Numbered from the stretch's first letter, positions 53,331 through 63,283 are shown. The stretch is 64,000 nt of DNA from Bacteroidota bacterium (GCA_018267965.1 JAFDXK010000004.1:109197-173196), one strand, 5' to 3'. Notes: generated from the sequence alone by a model not told the origin. Numbers and translations: made by a program.

Positions 53331-54212
53331 TTAACCTTGTAATGCAGCAGCACCGCTCACAATCTCAGTAAGCTCGGTAGTAATAGCTGCCTGACGTGCA
53401 CGGTTGTAGCTAATTTTCAATGTTTTCAGCAATTCATTGGCGTTTTCGCTTGCCTTATCCATCGCCGTCATACGTGCACCATGTTCAGAGGCATTAGCAT
53501 CTAACACTGCTTTGTAAACCTGCGTGTTCAGAATTTTAGGCATCAATTCCATCAACAACACTTCTTTCGAAGGTTCGTAGATAAAATCAAGTGTCTTTTT
53601 GCTTTCTGTCTTTTCAGCTTTTGGTATTGGCAAGTAAGCTTCGCTTACAAATTTTTGCGTAGCCGCATTTTTGAACTGGCTGTAGATAATCTCTACTCTG
53701 TCAACTTCTTTATTCAAAAATGCTTTTTGTGCATATACTGCAGCATTGCGCACGTTTTCAAAGCTCAGGTCAGAGAAGATAGTCCAGAAATCAGCTACTA
53801 CTTTATAATTGCTCTTTACAAAAGACTCATAACCTTTCTTACCAATCGGCAGAATAGTAACGTTGCCTTTGTCAAATTGAGATTGATATTTATCCTTAAT
53901 GATTTGCTTAGTCAGCTTTATAACATTTGAGTTATAAGCACCACACAACCCACGGTCACTTGTAATAGGGATCAACAATACGCGTTCTGCCGTCCTTTCT
54001 TCTGCAAGTGGCATTGACATATCGCCCGAAGCACTGCTGGCAATATTGCTCAGCATTTCCTGCAATTTTTGAGCATAAGGACGCATTTGGATAATAGCAT
54101 CCTGTGCACGGCGCAACTTGGCAGCACTCACCATTTTCATCGCTTTGGTGATTTGCTGAGTAGATGTTACTGACTTGATACGATTACGAACCTCTTTAAG
54201 TTGTCCCGACAT
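53331..54212 (-). CDS. atpG: ATP synthase gamma subunit
   Basis: 293 residues. The rotor shaft of F1: N-terminal helix LKEVRNRIKSVTSTQQITKAMKMVSAAKLRRAQ and C-terminal helix ASEHGARMTAMDKASENANELL, then RARQAAITTELTEIVSGAAAL. Complete. The gene stands alone between a T9SS gene and a lipoprotein gene, with its own promoter and terminator and no other atp gene in the window. Confidence 0.96.
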   Translation of the reverse strand: MSGQLKEVRNRIKSVTSTQQITKAMKMVSAAKLRRAQDAIIQMRPYAQKLQEMLSNIASSASGDMSMPLAEERTAERVLLIPITSDRGLCGAYNSNVIKLTKQIIKDKYQSQFDKGNVTILPIGKKGYESFVKSNYKVVADFWTIFSDLSFENVRNAAVYAQKAFLNKEVDRVEIIYSQFKNAATQKFVSEAYLPIPKAEKTESKKTLDFIYEPSKEVLLMELMPKILNTQVYKAVLDANASEHGARMTAMDKASENANELLKTLKISYNRARQAAITTELTEIVSGAAALQG

Positions 54213-54251
54213 ATATTAAAATAAATATAAAAATAACTGTTATTCTGCGCG

Positions 54252-54283
54252 CAAAAGTACGATACAAAAGCTAAAATCTCAAA
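54252..54283 (-). promoter_or_regulatory. atpG promoter, TTTG-N20-TACTTTTG
   Basis: On the minus strand TTTG at 54280-54283 and TACTTTTG at 54252-54259 with a 20-base spacer. The leader to the ATG at 54212 is about 35 bases. Confidence 0.7.
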
Positions 54284-54361
54284 AGAAAACCATGCCCGAA
54301 ATGCCCATTTATTCACAATGACATAATAAAAAATATGTACACGGCGTTCTGAATTAAAAAA

Positions 54362-54769
54362 ATGCGCATAATATATATAATAATTCCCATGTTTCTTATC
54401 GTCTCATGCGACATGAAGGTGTGTCATAATACAAATCCCATATTTGATAAATACCCAATAGATTCAAAGGAATATACAGATGAACTGGTAACGCAAATAT
54501 CTAAAAGCAGTTTGTCTACGTTTGAATATTGCATAGAAGACTATGAAGCAAAAAATGGTAAGGAGTATATGCTAGTAAGGATTCAGAATGACAGTGTATG
54601 TGCAAAAATGTACCTGGACGTTACCAACAGCAACCGAATGGAAAATTTCAGAAAATTAAAAGGTAAATCTTATTCAGGAGCTGAATTACGTGGGTTGACA
54701 TTTCAAATACAGAAAGACAGCTCAGGGCATCACTTTATATTTGATGATGTGAAACGGATTATTGATTAA
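54362..54769 (+). CDS. Lipoprotein of unknown function
   Basis: 135 residues. Signal peptide MRIIYIIIPMFLI with lipobox VSC (Cys16). The mature part contains paired cysteines (MKVCHN, FEYCIED, DSVCAK) and no domain I recognise. The stop abuts the stop of the convergent metalloprotease gene. Start ATG is preceded by an A-rich tract with no clear ribosome-binding site. Confidence 0.6.
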   Translation: MRIIYIIIPMFLIVSCDMKVCHNTNPIFDKYPIDSKEYTDELVTQISKSSLSTFEYCIEDYEAKNGKEYMLVRIQNDSVCAKMYLDVTNSNRMENFRKLKGKSYSGAELRGLTFQIQKDSSGHHFIFDDVKRIID

Positions 54770-56635
54770 TTATTGCACAATCAGCTTACTGTTATTATTA
54801 TCGATAGATAAGTAATACACTCCTTTACTCCAGCTACTTACATCAAGCACAATACTATTACTTCCCTGTGTGTAACTCAATTCTTTTTTGAACACTACCT
54901 TGCCCAATATATCAGTTACTTCCACTTCGGTATTACCTGTCGTATAAGCATTGAATTTCAACGTTACCTGTTTTGTAGCGGGGTTGGGATAAATGTTTAT
55001 CTCATCCAAACCCTTAGAGATATTATTTATGCCCGCCGGATAACAGGTATCAGCAGTATTGCGTGTAACAGTTGCAGTATAACTTTTCGAACATCCGTTA
55101 GAATCTGTTATCAATACGGTAAATGTTCCGGGCACATTAAGATTAAGCAGGTTTTGTGTGGTCTTGTTATTCGACCAATAATAAGAGAATGGTGCCGTTC
55201 CAAAATTATCTGTGTTGTAAGATACTATAACACTACCATCGTATTTACATACCTGTGTCGTAGCAAGACTTGCACTAATGATAGATGACAAACAAGGTGC
55301 AGCACTCACTTTTGTCCTAATAAGATTACCCGGGAGTGTACCAAAACCATTTGCAAGATTTGTAGTGCGTGATGTAAACTGGCAATAGCTCATAATAGTG
55401 CCCTGCCAACTGGTGTTGGGCAATGACCCATCAAATTGAGCATAATTACAAAACGCACAGGTAGATGAATTTTCTAATGGTTTTATGCAACTATCGATAG
55501 CGCCGCAGTTACCTCCGGGAGCTGTCATCCATCCACACCAGTGTGTGTGGGGCGAACCGAGCAAATGCCCCGTTTCATGCGCCACTACTTCTACATCCCA
55601 TGAAAAAGTAGGAATGGTTTGATAAGTTCCCTGTGATGAACTATATCCATAAGCATTAGGCCTGTCGCACAATTTATCTACATACGCTACCCCTTCTGTC
55701 AGGCTATCTTTTGCTATAAGATGTGCGATATCACCATCAAAGGTATCATTCATCAAATTCCACTTGCCCTGAAAACTAAACAGTGCCGCATCAGACGTAG
55801 AACTAGCATAGCCATCATTAGTAGTCCATACATACACTGATTTTAATTCCAATGCTATGCGTTCATTTCTATACAATGCCTGTACTTCATTAAACAATCC
55901 TGAGAGATAATTCTGCGTCGCAACAACAGTGCCTTTATCCTGGAATAAATCGAAATCTGCTTCCCAATATAATTTCACTTTATGACATCCGTAAGCTGCA
56001 GTTGTTTTATTGCCTGTCGGCAGAGAGACATTCTTGTATGATTTTTCATTAACTCCGCAACTTGCGTATGGGCGATTTAAAAAGTCTTTATCGTTATACA
56101 AAATATAATTACCTGACCCATCTTCCAGTTTACCGACTACAAAATTGCCCTCACTTGTTGCAAACAGTATCATCACTGTACCATCAGCAAAAACGCTCAT
56201 AGTTGCCAGCGACTGTTCACGTCCTGCAACTGCCCCCTGATAGTGTAACCCTGCGTCGAAGCTGGTTCTCTTTCTCAGTCCGTTTTCAATAACTCCAAAA
56301 TTGGCATCTGCAGTTATTGCATCACATTTCAGGAGCTCCAGCTTATATAATTTATGCGTCGATGTGGTTAGTGATACAGATACAGCTTCAGGTTTATTGT
56401 TGTATAAAGATGTAACTGTGGCTTGCTTTACAGACAATATAGTTTCAGATTGTAACGCTTTATGTTCCGTTCCATTTCCAATATCAAACAGTGTTACATC
56501 ATGAAACTTAACTCCCTTACCAAGCGCTTGCTTTACAAACGCAGACAATACAGAACCTTCATTTTGGGCTGTTGCACCAAAAGAAAACCACATCAGCAAA
56601 AAGAAAATAAAACGCTGTAAGAACAAGCTTCTCAT
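54770..56635 (-). CDS. Secreted metzincin protease with T9SS domain, copy 1
   Basis: 621 residues. Signal peptide 1-23. The zinc motif HExxHxxGxxH is intact as HETGHLLGSPH (about residues 352-362), followed by the Met-turn TIMSYC. Before it lies a propeptide-like region. An extra Ig-like or PKD-like domain (about 445-520, SYNTDNFGTAPFSYYWSNNKTTQNL) precedes the T9SS tail (IYPNPATKQVTLKFNAY, VEVTDILGKVVF, WSKGVYYLSIDNNNSKLIVQ). M12B/reprolysin-like; substrate unknown. It is paralogous to the next gene. Confidence 0.85.
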   Translation of the reverse strand: MRSLFLQRFIFFLLMWFSFGATAQNEGSVLSAFVKQALGKGVKFHDVTLFDIGNGTEHKALQSETILSVKQATVTSLYNNKPEAVSVSLTTSTHKLYKLELLKCDAITADANFGVIENGLRKRTSFDAGLHYQGAVAGREQSLATMSVFADGTVMILFATSEGNFVVGKLEDGSGNYILYNDKDFLNRPYASCGVNEKSYKNVSLPTGNKTTAAYGCHKVKLYWEADFDLFQDKGTVVATQNYLSGLFNEVQALYRNERIALELKSVYVWTTNDGYASSTSDAALFSFQGKWNLMNDTFDGDIAHLIAKDSLTEGVAYVDKLCDRPNAYGYSSSQGTYQTIPTFSWDVEVVAHETGHLLGSPHTHWCGWMTAPGGNCGAIDSCIKPLENSSTCAFCNYAQFDGSLPNTSWQGTIMSYCQFTSRTTNLANGFGTLPGNLIRTKVSAAPCLSSIISASLATTQVCKYDGSVIVSYNTDNFGTAPFSYYWSNNKTTQNLLNLNVPGTFTVLITDSNGCSKSYTATVTRNTADTCYPAGINNISKGLDEINIYPNPATKQVTLKFNAYTTGNTEVEVTDILGKVVFKKELSYTQGSNSIVLDVSSWSKGVYYLSIDNNNSKLIVQ

Positions 56636-56693
56636 CTATATAAAAATACCCATGAATCTACTTTCTGCAAAATCTTTGTCTGTTATAAGGCAT

Positions 56694-56718
56694 AAAAAAA
56701 GCCCCTGTTCGGGGCTTT
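56694..56718 (-). terminator. Terminator of metzincin copy 2
   Basis: AAAGCCCC pairs with GGGGCTTT around TGTTC, with seven T residues on the minus strand after the stem. It follows the stop at 56733. Confidence 0.9.
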
Positions 56719-56732
56719 CAATTAGATTATGA

Positions 56733-58382
56733 CTATTGTACTACAAGTTTGGCACTCTCCGTTCCGACCGAAACAAAATATACTCCTTTCGCCCAGTTGT
56801 TGATGTATATATCCAACTTGTTATTACCAACTCTGCTATAGGCCATTTGTATATATACTACTTTGCCCAGCATATCAGTTACTTTAATTTCAATCTCACC
56901 AGCATTCACTACGTCGTATAGTAATGTAAAAGCTGTATTGGCAGGATTAGGATATAATGAAACATTGCCACTGTTTGAATATACTGGACGTATAGCTGTA
57001 ACAGGGATGCAAGAATCTACAGGCATAGAGGCTAAACAAGAAGCTGTATTTGCTTTTGACCTTATGAGGTCACCCGGAGCTTGTCCGAAACCATTGGCAA
57101 GGCTAATACCCCTTGAAGACAAGTGGCAATAACTCATAATGGTGCCTTGCCATGCGGTAGAATTATTATTGAATAAGTGTGTGCAGCTACTGCAACCACC
57201 GACACCGCCTGCCTCTACTTGCACACAACTATCTATTGAACCGCAAGTACCTCCGGCACCGGTATTCCAACCACACCAGTGTGTATGATGTGAGCCTACA
57301 TTATGCCCTGTTTCATGAGATATCACTTCCACGTCCCATGAATAAGCAGGCAACTTACTGAATGAACCATCAATTTCACTGTAAGCATAACCGGTTGCTT
57401 TATCACAAAGTACATCAAGATATGCTCTGCCGCCGTTGCTCTTACCATCCATTGTAATCAGATGTGCCAGGTCACCGTCAAAATTATTGCTCATCGCATT
57501 CCATTTGCTTTTGAAATCAGGCAGCGCTCCGGCTGATGATGTATCAATATATCCGTCCGGGGCTGTCCAACAGGCGAGCTTTTGCAAAGACAGGTATATA
57601 TTTTCGTTTCTGTATACTGCTTGCACCTGGCCGAAAAGCCCTGTCATATAATTCTGGGTTTTGGTAAGGTCGCCTTTTGCCTGGTACAATTGGTAATCTG
57701 TTTCCCAATACAGTTTAATATTATGACATTGTGTAACGGCAGTAGTTTTTTGCTGTCCGTAATTCAAGCTATTTGTTTTATAATCACTTACACTAACGCC
57801 ACAAGGCATATAAGGCTTATTAAAAACGTCGTTATCGTTATACAATATGTATTTGCCCGAACCGTCTTCTATTTTACCCAATACAAAGTCGCCTTCTGCA
57901 GTAGCAAACAATATCATTACGTCACCATTCGCAAAAACACTCATTGTTGCCAGCGATTGCTCAAGTCCTGCAACGGCACCTTCGTAATGTACACCTCTGT
58001 CAAAACTGCAATTATGCTTGCCCGTTTTATCGATATATTGATATTGTGCATTTTCAGCAAAAGGGCTGTACTGCAACATTTCCAACCTATATTGAACTCC
58101 TGCATCAGTAACTACATTTAAAGAAACCGCTACAGGCCTGTTATTATATAGATTAGATATCTCATCTGTAGCAGGAATCAGTAATGTTTCCGCCTTCATC
58201 AGGTTGGTGTGCTTTTCCCCTGTTGTCTTATTAAACAAATGCAATGGTTGAAATTGAATGCCCTTTATGTGGGCTTTGGTCACCATATCAGAAAGGATAT
58301 GGACGCCATCGGCAAAAGAAAACATTGGGATACTTACAATAAGGAATACAGTAATACATCTTACGTAAAGGAATCGGAGCAT
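56733..58382 (-). CDS. Secreted metzincin protease with T9SS domain, copy 2
   Basis: 549 residues. Signal peptide 1-24. Zinc motif HETGHNVGSHH (about residues 353-363) and Met-turn TIMSYC are intact. Closely parallel to copy 1 (EQSLATMSVFA, VMILFATAEGDFVLGKIEDGSG, IYLSLQK and SWDVEV blocks are shared), but it lacks the Ig/PKD-like insert. T9SS tail YPNPANTAFTLLYDVV to VGTESAKLVVQ. A terminator separates the two, so they are expressed separately. Confidence 0.85.
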   Translation of the reverse strand: MLRFLYVRCITVFLIVSIPMFSFADGVHILSDMVTKAHIKGIQFQPLHLFNKTTGEKHTNLMKAETLLIPATDEISNLYNNRPVAVSLNVVTDAGVQYRLEMLQYSPFAENAQYQYIDKTGKHNCSFDRGVHYEGAVAGLEQSLATMSVFANGDVMILFATAEGDFVLGKIEDGSGKYILYNDNDVFNKPYMPCGVSVSDYKTNSLNYGQQKTTAVTQCHNIKLYWETDYQLYQAKGDLTKTQNYMTGLFGQVQAVYRNENIYLSLQKLACWTAPDGYIDTSSAGALPDFKSKWNAMSNNFDGDLAHLITMDGKSNGGRAYLDVLCDKATGYAYSEIDGSFSKLPAYSWDVEVISHETGHNVGSHHTHWCGWNTGAGGTCGSIDSCVQVEAGGVGGCSSCTHLFNNNSTAWQGTIMSYCHLSSRGISLANGFGQAPGDLIRSKANTASCLASMPVDSCIPVTAIRPVYSNSGNVSLYPNPANTAFTLLYDVVNAGEIEIKVTDMLGKVVYIQMAYSRVGNNKLDIYINNWAKGVYFVSVGTESAKLVVQ

Positions 58383-58523
58383 GTTGAAATTAAATTCTAA
58401 TTAAATAACAATAAAAGTTCGCAATTATACTGAAAAAAGACATATAAACCGTTCCGTAATAAGATTATCAGATTAAAATGTGGAGTATTTATCAAAAACT
58501 GTTAACATTATACCTCAATTGTC

Positions 58524-59534
58524 ATGGATTCCGTTACACACATTGTTACAGGTGCCTGTATAGGTGAAATTTTTGCAGGGAAAAAACTGGGCAAAAAAGC
58601 CATGCTTTGGGGCGCTGCTGCACAAACTTTGCCCGATGTAGATGTTGTTACGTCATGGTGGATGAATATACCGGATGGTTTGTTGGCTCACAGGGGATTT
58701 ACTCATTCTCTGCTTTTCGCAGTCATTAGTACGGCTATCATTGCTTTTTTTGCCGAGCGATGGCATAGGCCGCATAACATCACTTATACAAAGTGGTATC
58801 TATTTATACTACTGGAAATTGGTGTCCATCTTTTTCTCGATGTCCAAACTGCCTACGGCACAGGATTGATGGAGCCATTTACACACACCAGGTATACTGT
58901 CAACACCATATTCGTAGCAGATCCTTTCTTCACCATTATACCGCTGATTGCATCAATTGCACTATTAATTATCCGAAGAACAAGCCCTCGGCGTATGGCT
59001 TGGGCCGTTGTAGGCACTGTTACATGTTGCTTGTATTTATCCTATTGCTGGTATCACAAATACAACATCGACCGAGATGCCAAAACTATTTTTGCTCAAA
59101 AAAAAATTACCCCTGTAAAATACTTCACTACACCCTCTCCTTTAAACAATTGGCTATGGTACGTTGTAGCCGATGACAGTAAAGGGTTCTATTGCGGATA
59201 CAGGTCAGTTTTTGATAAGAACAGCGATATTGATTTCCTATACGTGCCAAAGAACGATTCTTTATTAGCAGAAGTTGCCGACCATAAAGAGGTAGACAGG
59301 CTGATACGTTTTTCGAACGGCTATTACACTTTTGAGAAACGTATGGATACACTCATATTAAATGACCTTCGCTTTGAACAACAGGGAGGCTGGGTGGATA
59401 AAAATGCCCCTTTTGTGTTTTATTATTATCTGCAGGACAAGGGCAGCAACGACCTTATAGTGCAACGTGGCAGGTTCAAAGATGTAAATAAGAAAGTATT
59501 CTCATCTCTCATCGACAGGATAAAAGGAAACTAA
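58524..59534 (+). CDS. DUF457 (YdjM-like) membrane protein
   Basis: 336 residues. The N-terminal DUF457 domain has MDSVTHIVTGACIGE, then QTLPDVDVV and HRGFTHSLLF, the conserved metal-binding style block (His and Asp residues). Four helices follow, then a soluble C-terminal part of about 150 residues that the short family members lack. The family is called a metal-dependent hydrolase by similarity; activity unproven. It overlaps the stop of the phospholipase-D gene. Confidence 0.85.
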   Translation: MDSVTHIVTGACIGEIFAGKKLGKKAMLWGAAAQTLPDVDVVTSWWMNIPDGLLAHRGFTHSLLFAVISTAIIAFFAERWHRPHNITYTKWYLFILLEIGVHLFLDVQTAYGTGLMEPFTHTRYTVNTIFVADPFFTIIPLIASIALLIIRRTSPRRMAWAVVGTVTCCLYLSYCWYHKYNIDRDAKTIFAQKKITPVKYFTTPSPLNNWLWYVVADDSKGFYCGYRSVFDKNSDIDFLYVPKNDSLLAEVADHKEVDRLIRFSNGYYTFEKRMDTLILNDLRFEQQGGWVDKNAPFVFYYYLQDKGSNDLIVQRGRFKDVNKKVFSSLIDRIKGN

Positions 59535-60730
59535 TCCCTTTCCTTCTTATAGTAAAATGTAACGGCAAAAAGCATGAACTTAACGATGTAATAAGCACAT
59601 AAGTGCAGCACCCATCTGAATGCACTTGAAAAAGTATTGTAAGTTTCTTGCGTCACCTCTTTGCAATCGTTCATTATGATGGTTTCTGCCAAACCACGAA
59701 CAGTTTTTGCAAAAGGCCGATTGCGAACATCAAGGTTCAATTCAATACTGGCCGATGCACTTATTTCATTAACATTATATGAGCCGATAGTCACCCATTT
59801 ATCATCCTGTACAGCCATCTTTGCATGTAGTACATTTTGATAGTACTCGTATATGGCAACATTATTTTTAAACATCCAGCGGTACAAATAACGCTCTGCA
59901 TATTTCGATAGCATGACATCTGAACGGCCAGCCAGCACTACCCTTATTTTCACTCCGCGCTTCACAGCCTTACTCATAGCCTGTCTGTATTTCCAACCCG
60001 GCATAAAATAGCTGCACACTATGATGATATATTCGTCCGCATGGTTGAACATATTGAAATAACTCTTCCATACTTCATTCTTTATTTTCACCCAATCGTT
60101 GCGGCGAACCCTGACAGACACACCCGGCTCTACTCCTGATATCCTTCTGTTGCATGTTTCAAATGGTGTAAGCTCAGCTTTCGTTTGGCTACCGTACCAA
60201 TTGTTCCACAACTGCACACATACCTGTTCCAGTTCTATTGCCGTCTCTCCATCCACATACAATGCCACATCAAACCATGCTTTTTGTTCAGGCATGTCAT
60301 TATAACGGTCTCCTATATTAATACCACCTACCAGTGCTTTGCAGGCATCTGCCACAAACACTTTATGATGCAAGCGCCTGCCAAAATAGAAATACCTGTT
60401 GGCAAGCAAAGGTTCAAACCGCCTGAAATGCACGCCGGTTTTACTAAACAGGTTTCTAATTTCTTCAGGCCATTTTTTTGATGCGTAGCCATCTATGATT
60501 ACATATACTTTTACACCCCTGGCTGCAGCTTGTATCAGTGCATGAGCTATCTCATCGCCTGTTACATCATTTTCTAAAATGTATACCTGTAAATGAATAG
60601 TGTCTTTAGCTTCGTCAATGAGCTTCTTTAACAAACTAAAATACTCGGCACCACTGCGCACCAGCTTCACATCATTGACATGTGAATACTCTCCAAATGC
60701 TATGCCGTCTTTATTTGACACAGCTAACAA
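59531..60730 (-). CDS. Phospholipase D / cardiolipin synthase family protein
   Basis: 399 residues. Two HxKxxxxD motifs: H121-x-K123-x4-D128 and H302-x-K304-x4-D309, with GGINIGDRY and GSYNVNEIS after them. A hydrophobic stretch lies at the C-terminus (about 372-392). Cardiolipin synthases usually carry N-terminal helices; these are absent, so another phospholipid or nucleic acid substrate is possible. The start is uncertain: TTG 60730 is used, GTG 60721 is an alternative, and no ATG suits. Confidence 0.82.
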   Translation of the reverse strand: MLAVSNKDGIAFGEYSHVNDVKLVRSGAEYFSLLKKLIDEAKDTIHLQVYILENDVTGDEIAHALIQAAARGVKVYVIIDGYASKKWPEEIRNLFSKTGVHFRRFEPLLANRYFYFGRRLHHKVFVADACKALVGGINIGDRYNDMPEQKAWFDVALYVDGETAIELEQVCVQLWNNWYGSQTKAELTPFETCNRRISGVEPGVSVRVRRNDWVKIKNEVWKSYFNMFNHADEYIIIVCSYFMPGWKYRQAMSKAVKRGVKIRVVLAGRSDVMLSKYAERYLYRWMFKNNVAIYEYYQNVLHAKMAVQDDKWVTIGSYNVNEISASASIELNLDVRNRPFAKTVRGLAETIIMNDCKEVTQETYNTFSSAFRWVLHLCAYYIVKFMLFAVTFYYKKERD

Positions 60731-60770
60731 ATTACATAAAAATACCGGGCTATTTGCCCTGCTTAACCTT

Positions 60771-61634
60771 TTATAATTTCACTAACTTCTGTCTCACAAC
60801 TCCGTTAACAGTAACAATATCTGCATAATACAATCCCTGCGACAACGAAACCGTAAACATGTGTTCTCCAGATTCAATGTTCTCTTGCTGGAAAATACAC
60901 TTACCATTCATATCCCATACCCTGAACTGTTTTACTGCTTCGCTTGACTGTATTCTAATTGTATTATCAGTGATTGGGTTTGGGTAAATTTTCAAAGTAA
61001 GGGTTGTGTTTTTGCTCTTGTATATATCAGTTGGGAAACACCAAATCACTTTATAATCGCTCTGGTCAGGAAACAGGTAGTAGAAATTACTTGCCATGTA
61101 TACGCGTGTACGATTGGGCGGAAAGTGATAATAATTATCAAACAGTCCCCCTTGGCCACCTATTCCGTACAATGAATATTCAGGATAAACAGTTGAAGTA
61201 TCGTAGTGATATCTTTTCACATAAACTCCGTTTGATAATTGCACAGAGTCTATACTCATTATTTTTCTACGATAACTATTACTGAGGTTTATGCTATCTC
61301 CAACCATTAAATTGAAATTATATAGCAAAAACTCTGTATAAGGAGTAAAATGGGATGCAGTATCAGCATAAAAATAGACTTTATTAGAATCTGTCCGCAG
61401 CCCTCCTATAAGTTTACTATCCTGATATAAAACGTGGTACATTTTACCATTTATAGATGTATCCTGTCCAACTGAATAAGTCGTACTTCCTGAAGTATAA
61501 TTCCCGAAGCCTGTTCCGTATTTATAGTATTCGCACCATCTCGTTCCTTGTTTATAGAAGCTATCTAATGATATTTGTGCTGAAACCATATATTGAAACA
61601 GCAATAAGAGTAGCATAAGGGTTATCTTTCTCAT
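60771..61634 (-). CDS. Secreted protein with T9SS sorting domain
   Basis: 287 residues. Signal peptide 1-19 (MVSAQ). The middle part contains repeated Tyr/Ser/Gly-rich strands (FYKQGTRWCEYYKYGTGFG, YHVLYQDSKLIGGL). The last 75 residues are a T9SS domain (IYPNPITDNTIRIQSS, FRVWDMNGKCIF, LSQGLYYADIVTVNGVVRQKLVKL). Function unknown. It lies upstream of the PLD gene with a gap of 40 bases on the same strand. Confidence 0.75.
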   Translation of the reverse strand: MRKITLMLLLLLFQYMVSAQISLDSFYKQGTRWCEYYKYGTGFGNYTSGSTTYSVGQDTSINGKMYHVLYQDSKLIGGLRTDSNKVYFYADTASHFTPYTEFLLYNFNLMVGDSINLSNSYRRKIMSIDSVQLSNGVYVKRYHYDTSTVYPEYSLYGIGGQGGLFDNYYHFPPNRTRVYMASNFYYLFPDQSDYKVIWCFPTDIYKSKNTTLTLKIYPNPITDNTIRIQSSEAVKQFRVWDMNGKCIFQQENIESGEHMFTVSLSQGLYYADIVTVNGVVRQKLVKL

Positions 61635-61665
61635 ATAGGTTATTTAGGTTTGTTACAACTACAAC

Positions 61666-61700
61666 AAAAAAAGTGCCTGATTTTTGTTCAGGCACTTTTT
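61666..61700 (-). terminator. Terminator of the ALDH gene
   Basis: AAAAAGTGCCTGA pairs with TCAGGCACTTTTT around a TTTTTGT loop; strong and bidirectional. It lies 22 bases after the ALDH stop. Confidence 0.9.
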
Positions 61701-61721
61701 GACAATTCTATTACGTAAAAA

Positions 61722-63254
61722 CTACAAATCAAACCTGATACCCTGTGCCAATGGCAGATGATTGCTCCAGTTGGTAGTATTTGTTTGCCTGCGCATATAT
61801 GCTTTCCAGCTATCAGAACCGCTTTCACGCCCGCCGCCTGTTTCTTTCTCACCGCCAAAAGCACCACCTATCTCAGCACCACTGGTACCAATGTTCACAT
61901 TAGCTATACCACAGTCGCTACCCATGTGTGACAGAAAGGTTTCCGCTTCACGCATGTTCAACGTCATGATAGATGAAGATAACCCTTGAGGCACTCCGTT
62001 CTGCATAGCTATAGCGTCTTCCAGTTTTTTGTACTTCATAATATACAGTATCGGTGCAAATGTTTCGTGTTGCACAATAGCCATATCATTGCTTGCTTCG
62101 TAAATACAAGGTTTTACATAGCAACCGCTTTCATAGCCCTTGCCTCTTAACACACCACCATCTACTACTGTTTTGGCTTTCTCTTTTTTCAACGCATCAA
62201 TAGCAGTATTGTAATGCTTCACTGCATCAGTATCTATCAGCGGGCCTACATGATTCTTTTCATTCAGCGGGTCGCCAATGCTCAATTGTTTGTATGCAGC
62301 AACCAATTTCTTTTTAAACGCATCATACACTTTCTCGTGAATGATAAGACGGCGTGTCGTTGTACAACGTTGCCCGGCAGTACCTACTGCGCCAAATACG
62401 CTTGCACGTAGTGCGATATCCAGGTCTGCATGTTCACTAATGATGATGGCATTGTTACCGCCTAACTCTAATAACGCACGACCTAATCTTGCACCTACCG
62501 CAGCACCTACGGCTTTACCCATACGTGTGCTACCTGTTGCAGATACCAATGGTATACGAGCATCATTGCTCATCCATTCACCTGTTTCACGTCCACCTAT
62601 TACCAACCCGCAAACTCCCTCAGGTACATTGTTTGCTTTAAATACATCTGCTATAATATTCTGACAAGCAATGGCCGTCAATGGTGTTTTTTCAGATGGT
62701 TTCCAAACACAAGTATCGCCACACACCCAAGCAATGAAACTATTCCAGCTCCAAACTGCTACCGGGAAGTTGAACGCACTGATGATACCTACCACACCCA
62801 ACGGATGCCATTGTTCATACATACGGTGCTTAGGGCGTTCGCTGTGCATGGTTAGTCCGTACAGTTGACGAGATAACCCTACTGCAAAATCAGCGATATC
62901 TATCATCTCCTGCACTTCACCCAATCCTTCCTGCAGGCTCTTACCCATTTCGTAAGAAACCAACCTGCCCAATTCATCTTTATGTTTACGCAATGTTTCT
63001 CCCACCTGGCGAACAACTTCACCACGTTTAGGTGCCGGCCACATGCGCCATTCTTCAAATGCTTTTTCTGCTTGTTTTACTACGGCATCATAGGTTTTGC
63101 GGTTCACCCCGTTTACACTTCCTATTTCCTTACCATCTACAGGGCTTAGTGATACAATTTTCTCACCACCACCTTTCAACCATTTAGTGCCAGTACCCGC
63201 ACCTTCATTATTTTTTTTGATACCGAGGGTATCTAATACTTTATTCAGTTTCAT
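61722..63254 (-). CDS. ALDH7-like aldehyde dehydrogenase (aminoadipate semialdehyde type)
   Basis: 510 residues from ATG 63254 (MKLNKVLDTL). Catalytic Cys297 in GTAGQRCTTTRR, Glu263 in LLELGGNN and Asn162 in FNFPVAVW are all in place. The wording AWVCGDTCVWKPSEKTPL, YGLTMHSERPKH and GGAFGGEKETGGGRESGSD matches ALDH7/AmaB-type enzymes that oxidise 2-aminoadipate 6-semialdehyde (lysine breakdown). No lysine genes are adjacent, so specificity is from family. Confidence 0.88.
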   Translation of the reverse strand: MKLNKVLDTLGIKKNNEGAGTGTKWLKGGGEKIVSLSPVDGKEIGSVNGVNRKTYDAVVKQAEKAFEEWRMWPAPKRGEVVRQVGETLRKHKDELGRLVSYEMGKSLQEGLGEVQEMIDIADFAVGLSRQLYGLTMHSERPKHRMYEQWHPLGVVGIISAFNFPVAVWSWNSFIAWVCGDTCVWKPSEKTPLTAIACQNIIADVFKANNVPEGVCGLVIGGRETGEWMSNDARIPLVSATGSTRMGKAVGAAVGARLGRALLELGGNNAIIISEHADLDIALRASVFGAVGTAGQRCTTTRRLIIHEKVYDAFKKKLVAAYKQLSIGDPLNEKNHVGPLIDTDAVKHYNTAIDALKKEKAKTVVDGGVLRGKGYESGCYVKPCIYEASNDMAIVQHETFAPILYIMKYKKLEDAIAMQNGVPQGLSSSIMTLNMREAETFLSHMGSDCGIANVNIGTSGAEIGGAFGGEKETGGGRESGSDSWKAYMRRQTNTTNWSNHLPLAQGIRFDL

Positions 63255-63275
63255 ACCGTTATTTGAAAAGAGACG

Positions 63276-63283
63276 CAAAGTTA
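63276..63283 (-). promoter_or_regulatory. TAnnTTTG -7 element of the ALDH gene
   Basis: TAACTTTG on the minus strand, 21 bases before the ATG at 63254. No clear -33 element at the expected spacing. Confidence 0.5.

Noticed and set aside
57582-58121. 179-residue plus-strand frame inside the metzincin copy 2 gene
   Set aside because: Antisense to a gene with an intact zinc motif; no recognisable domain.
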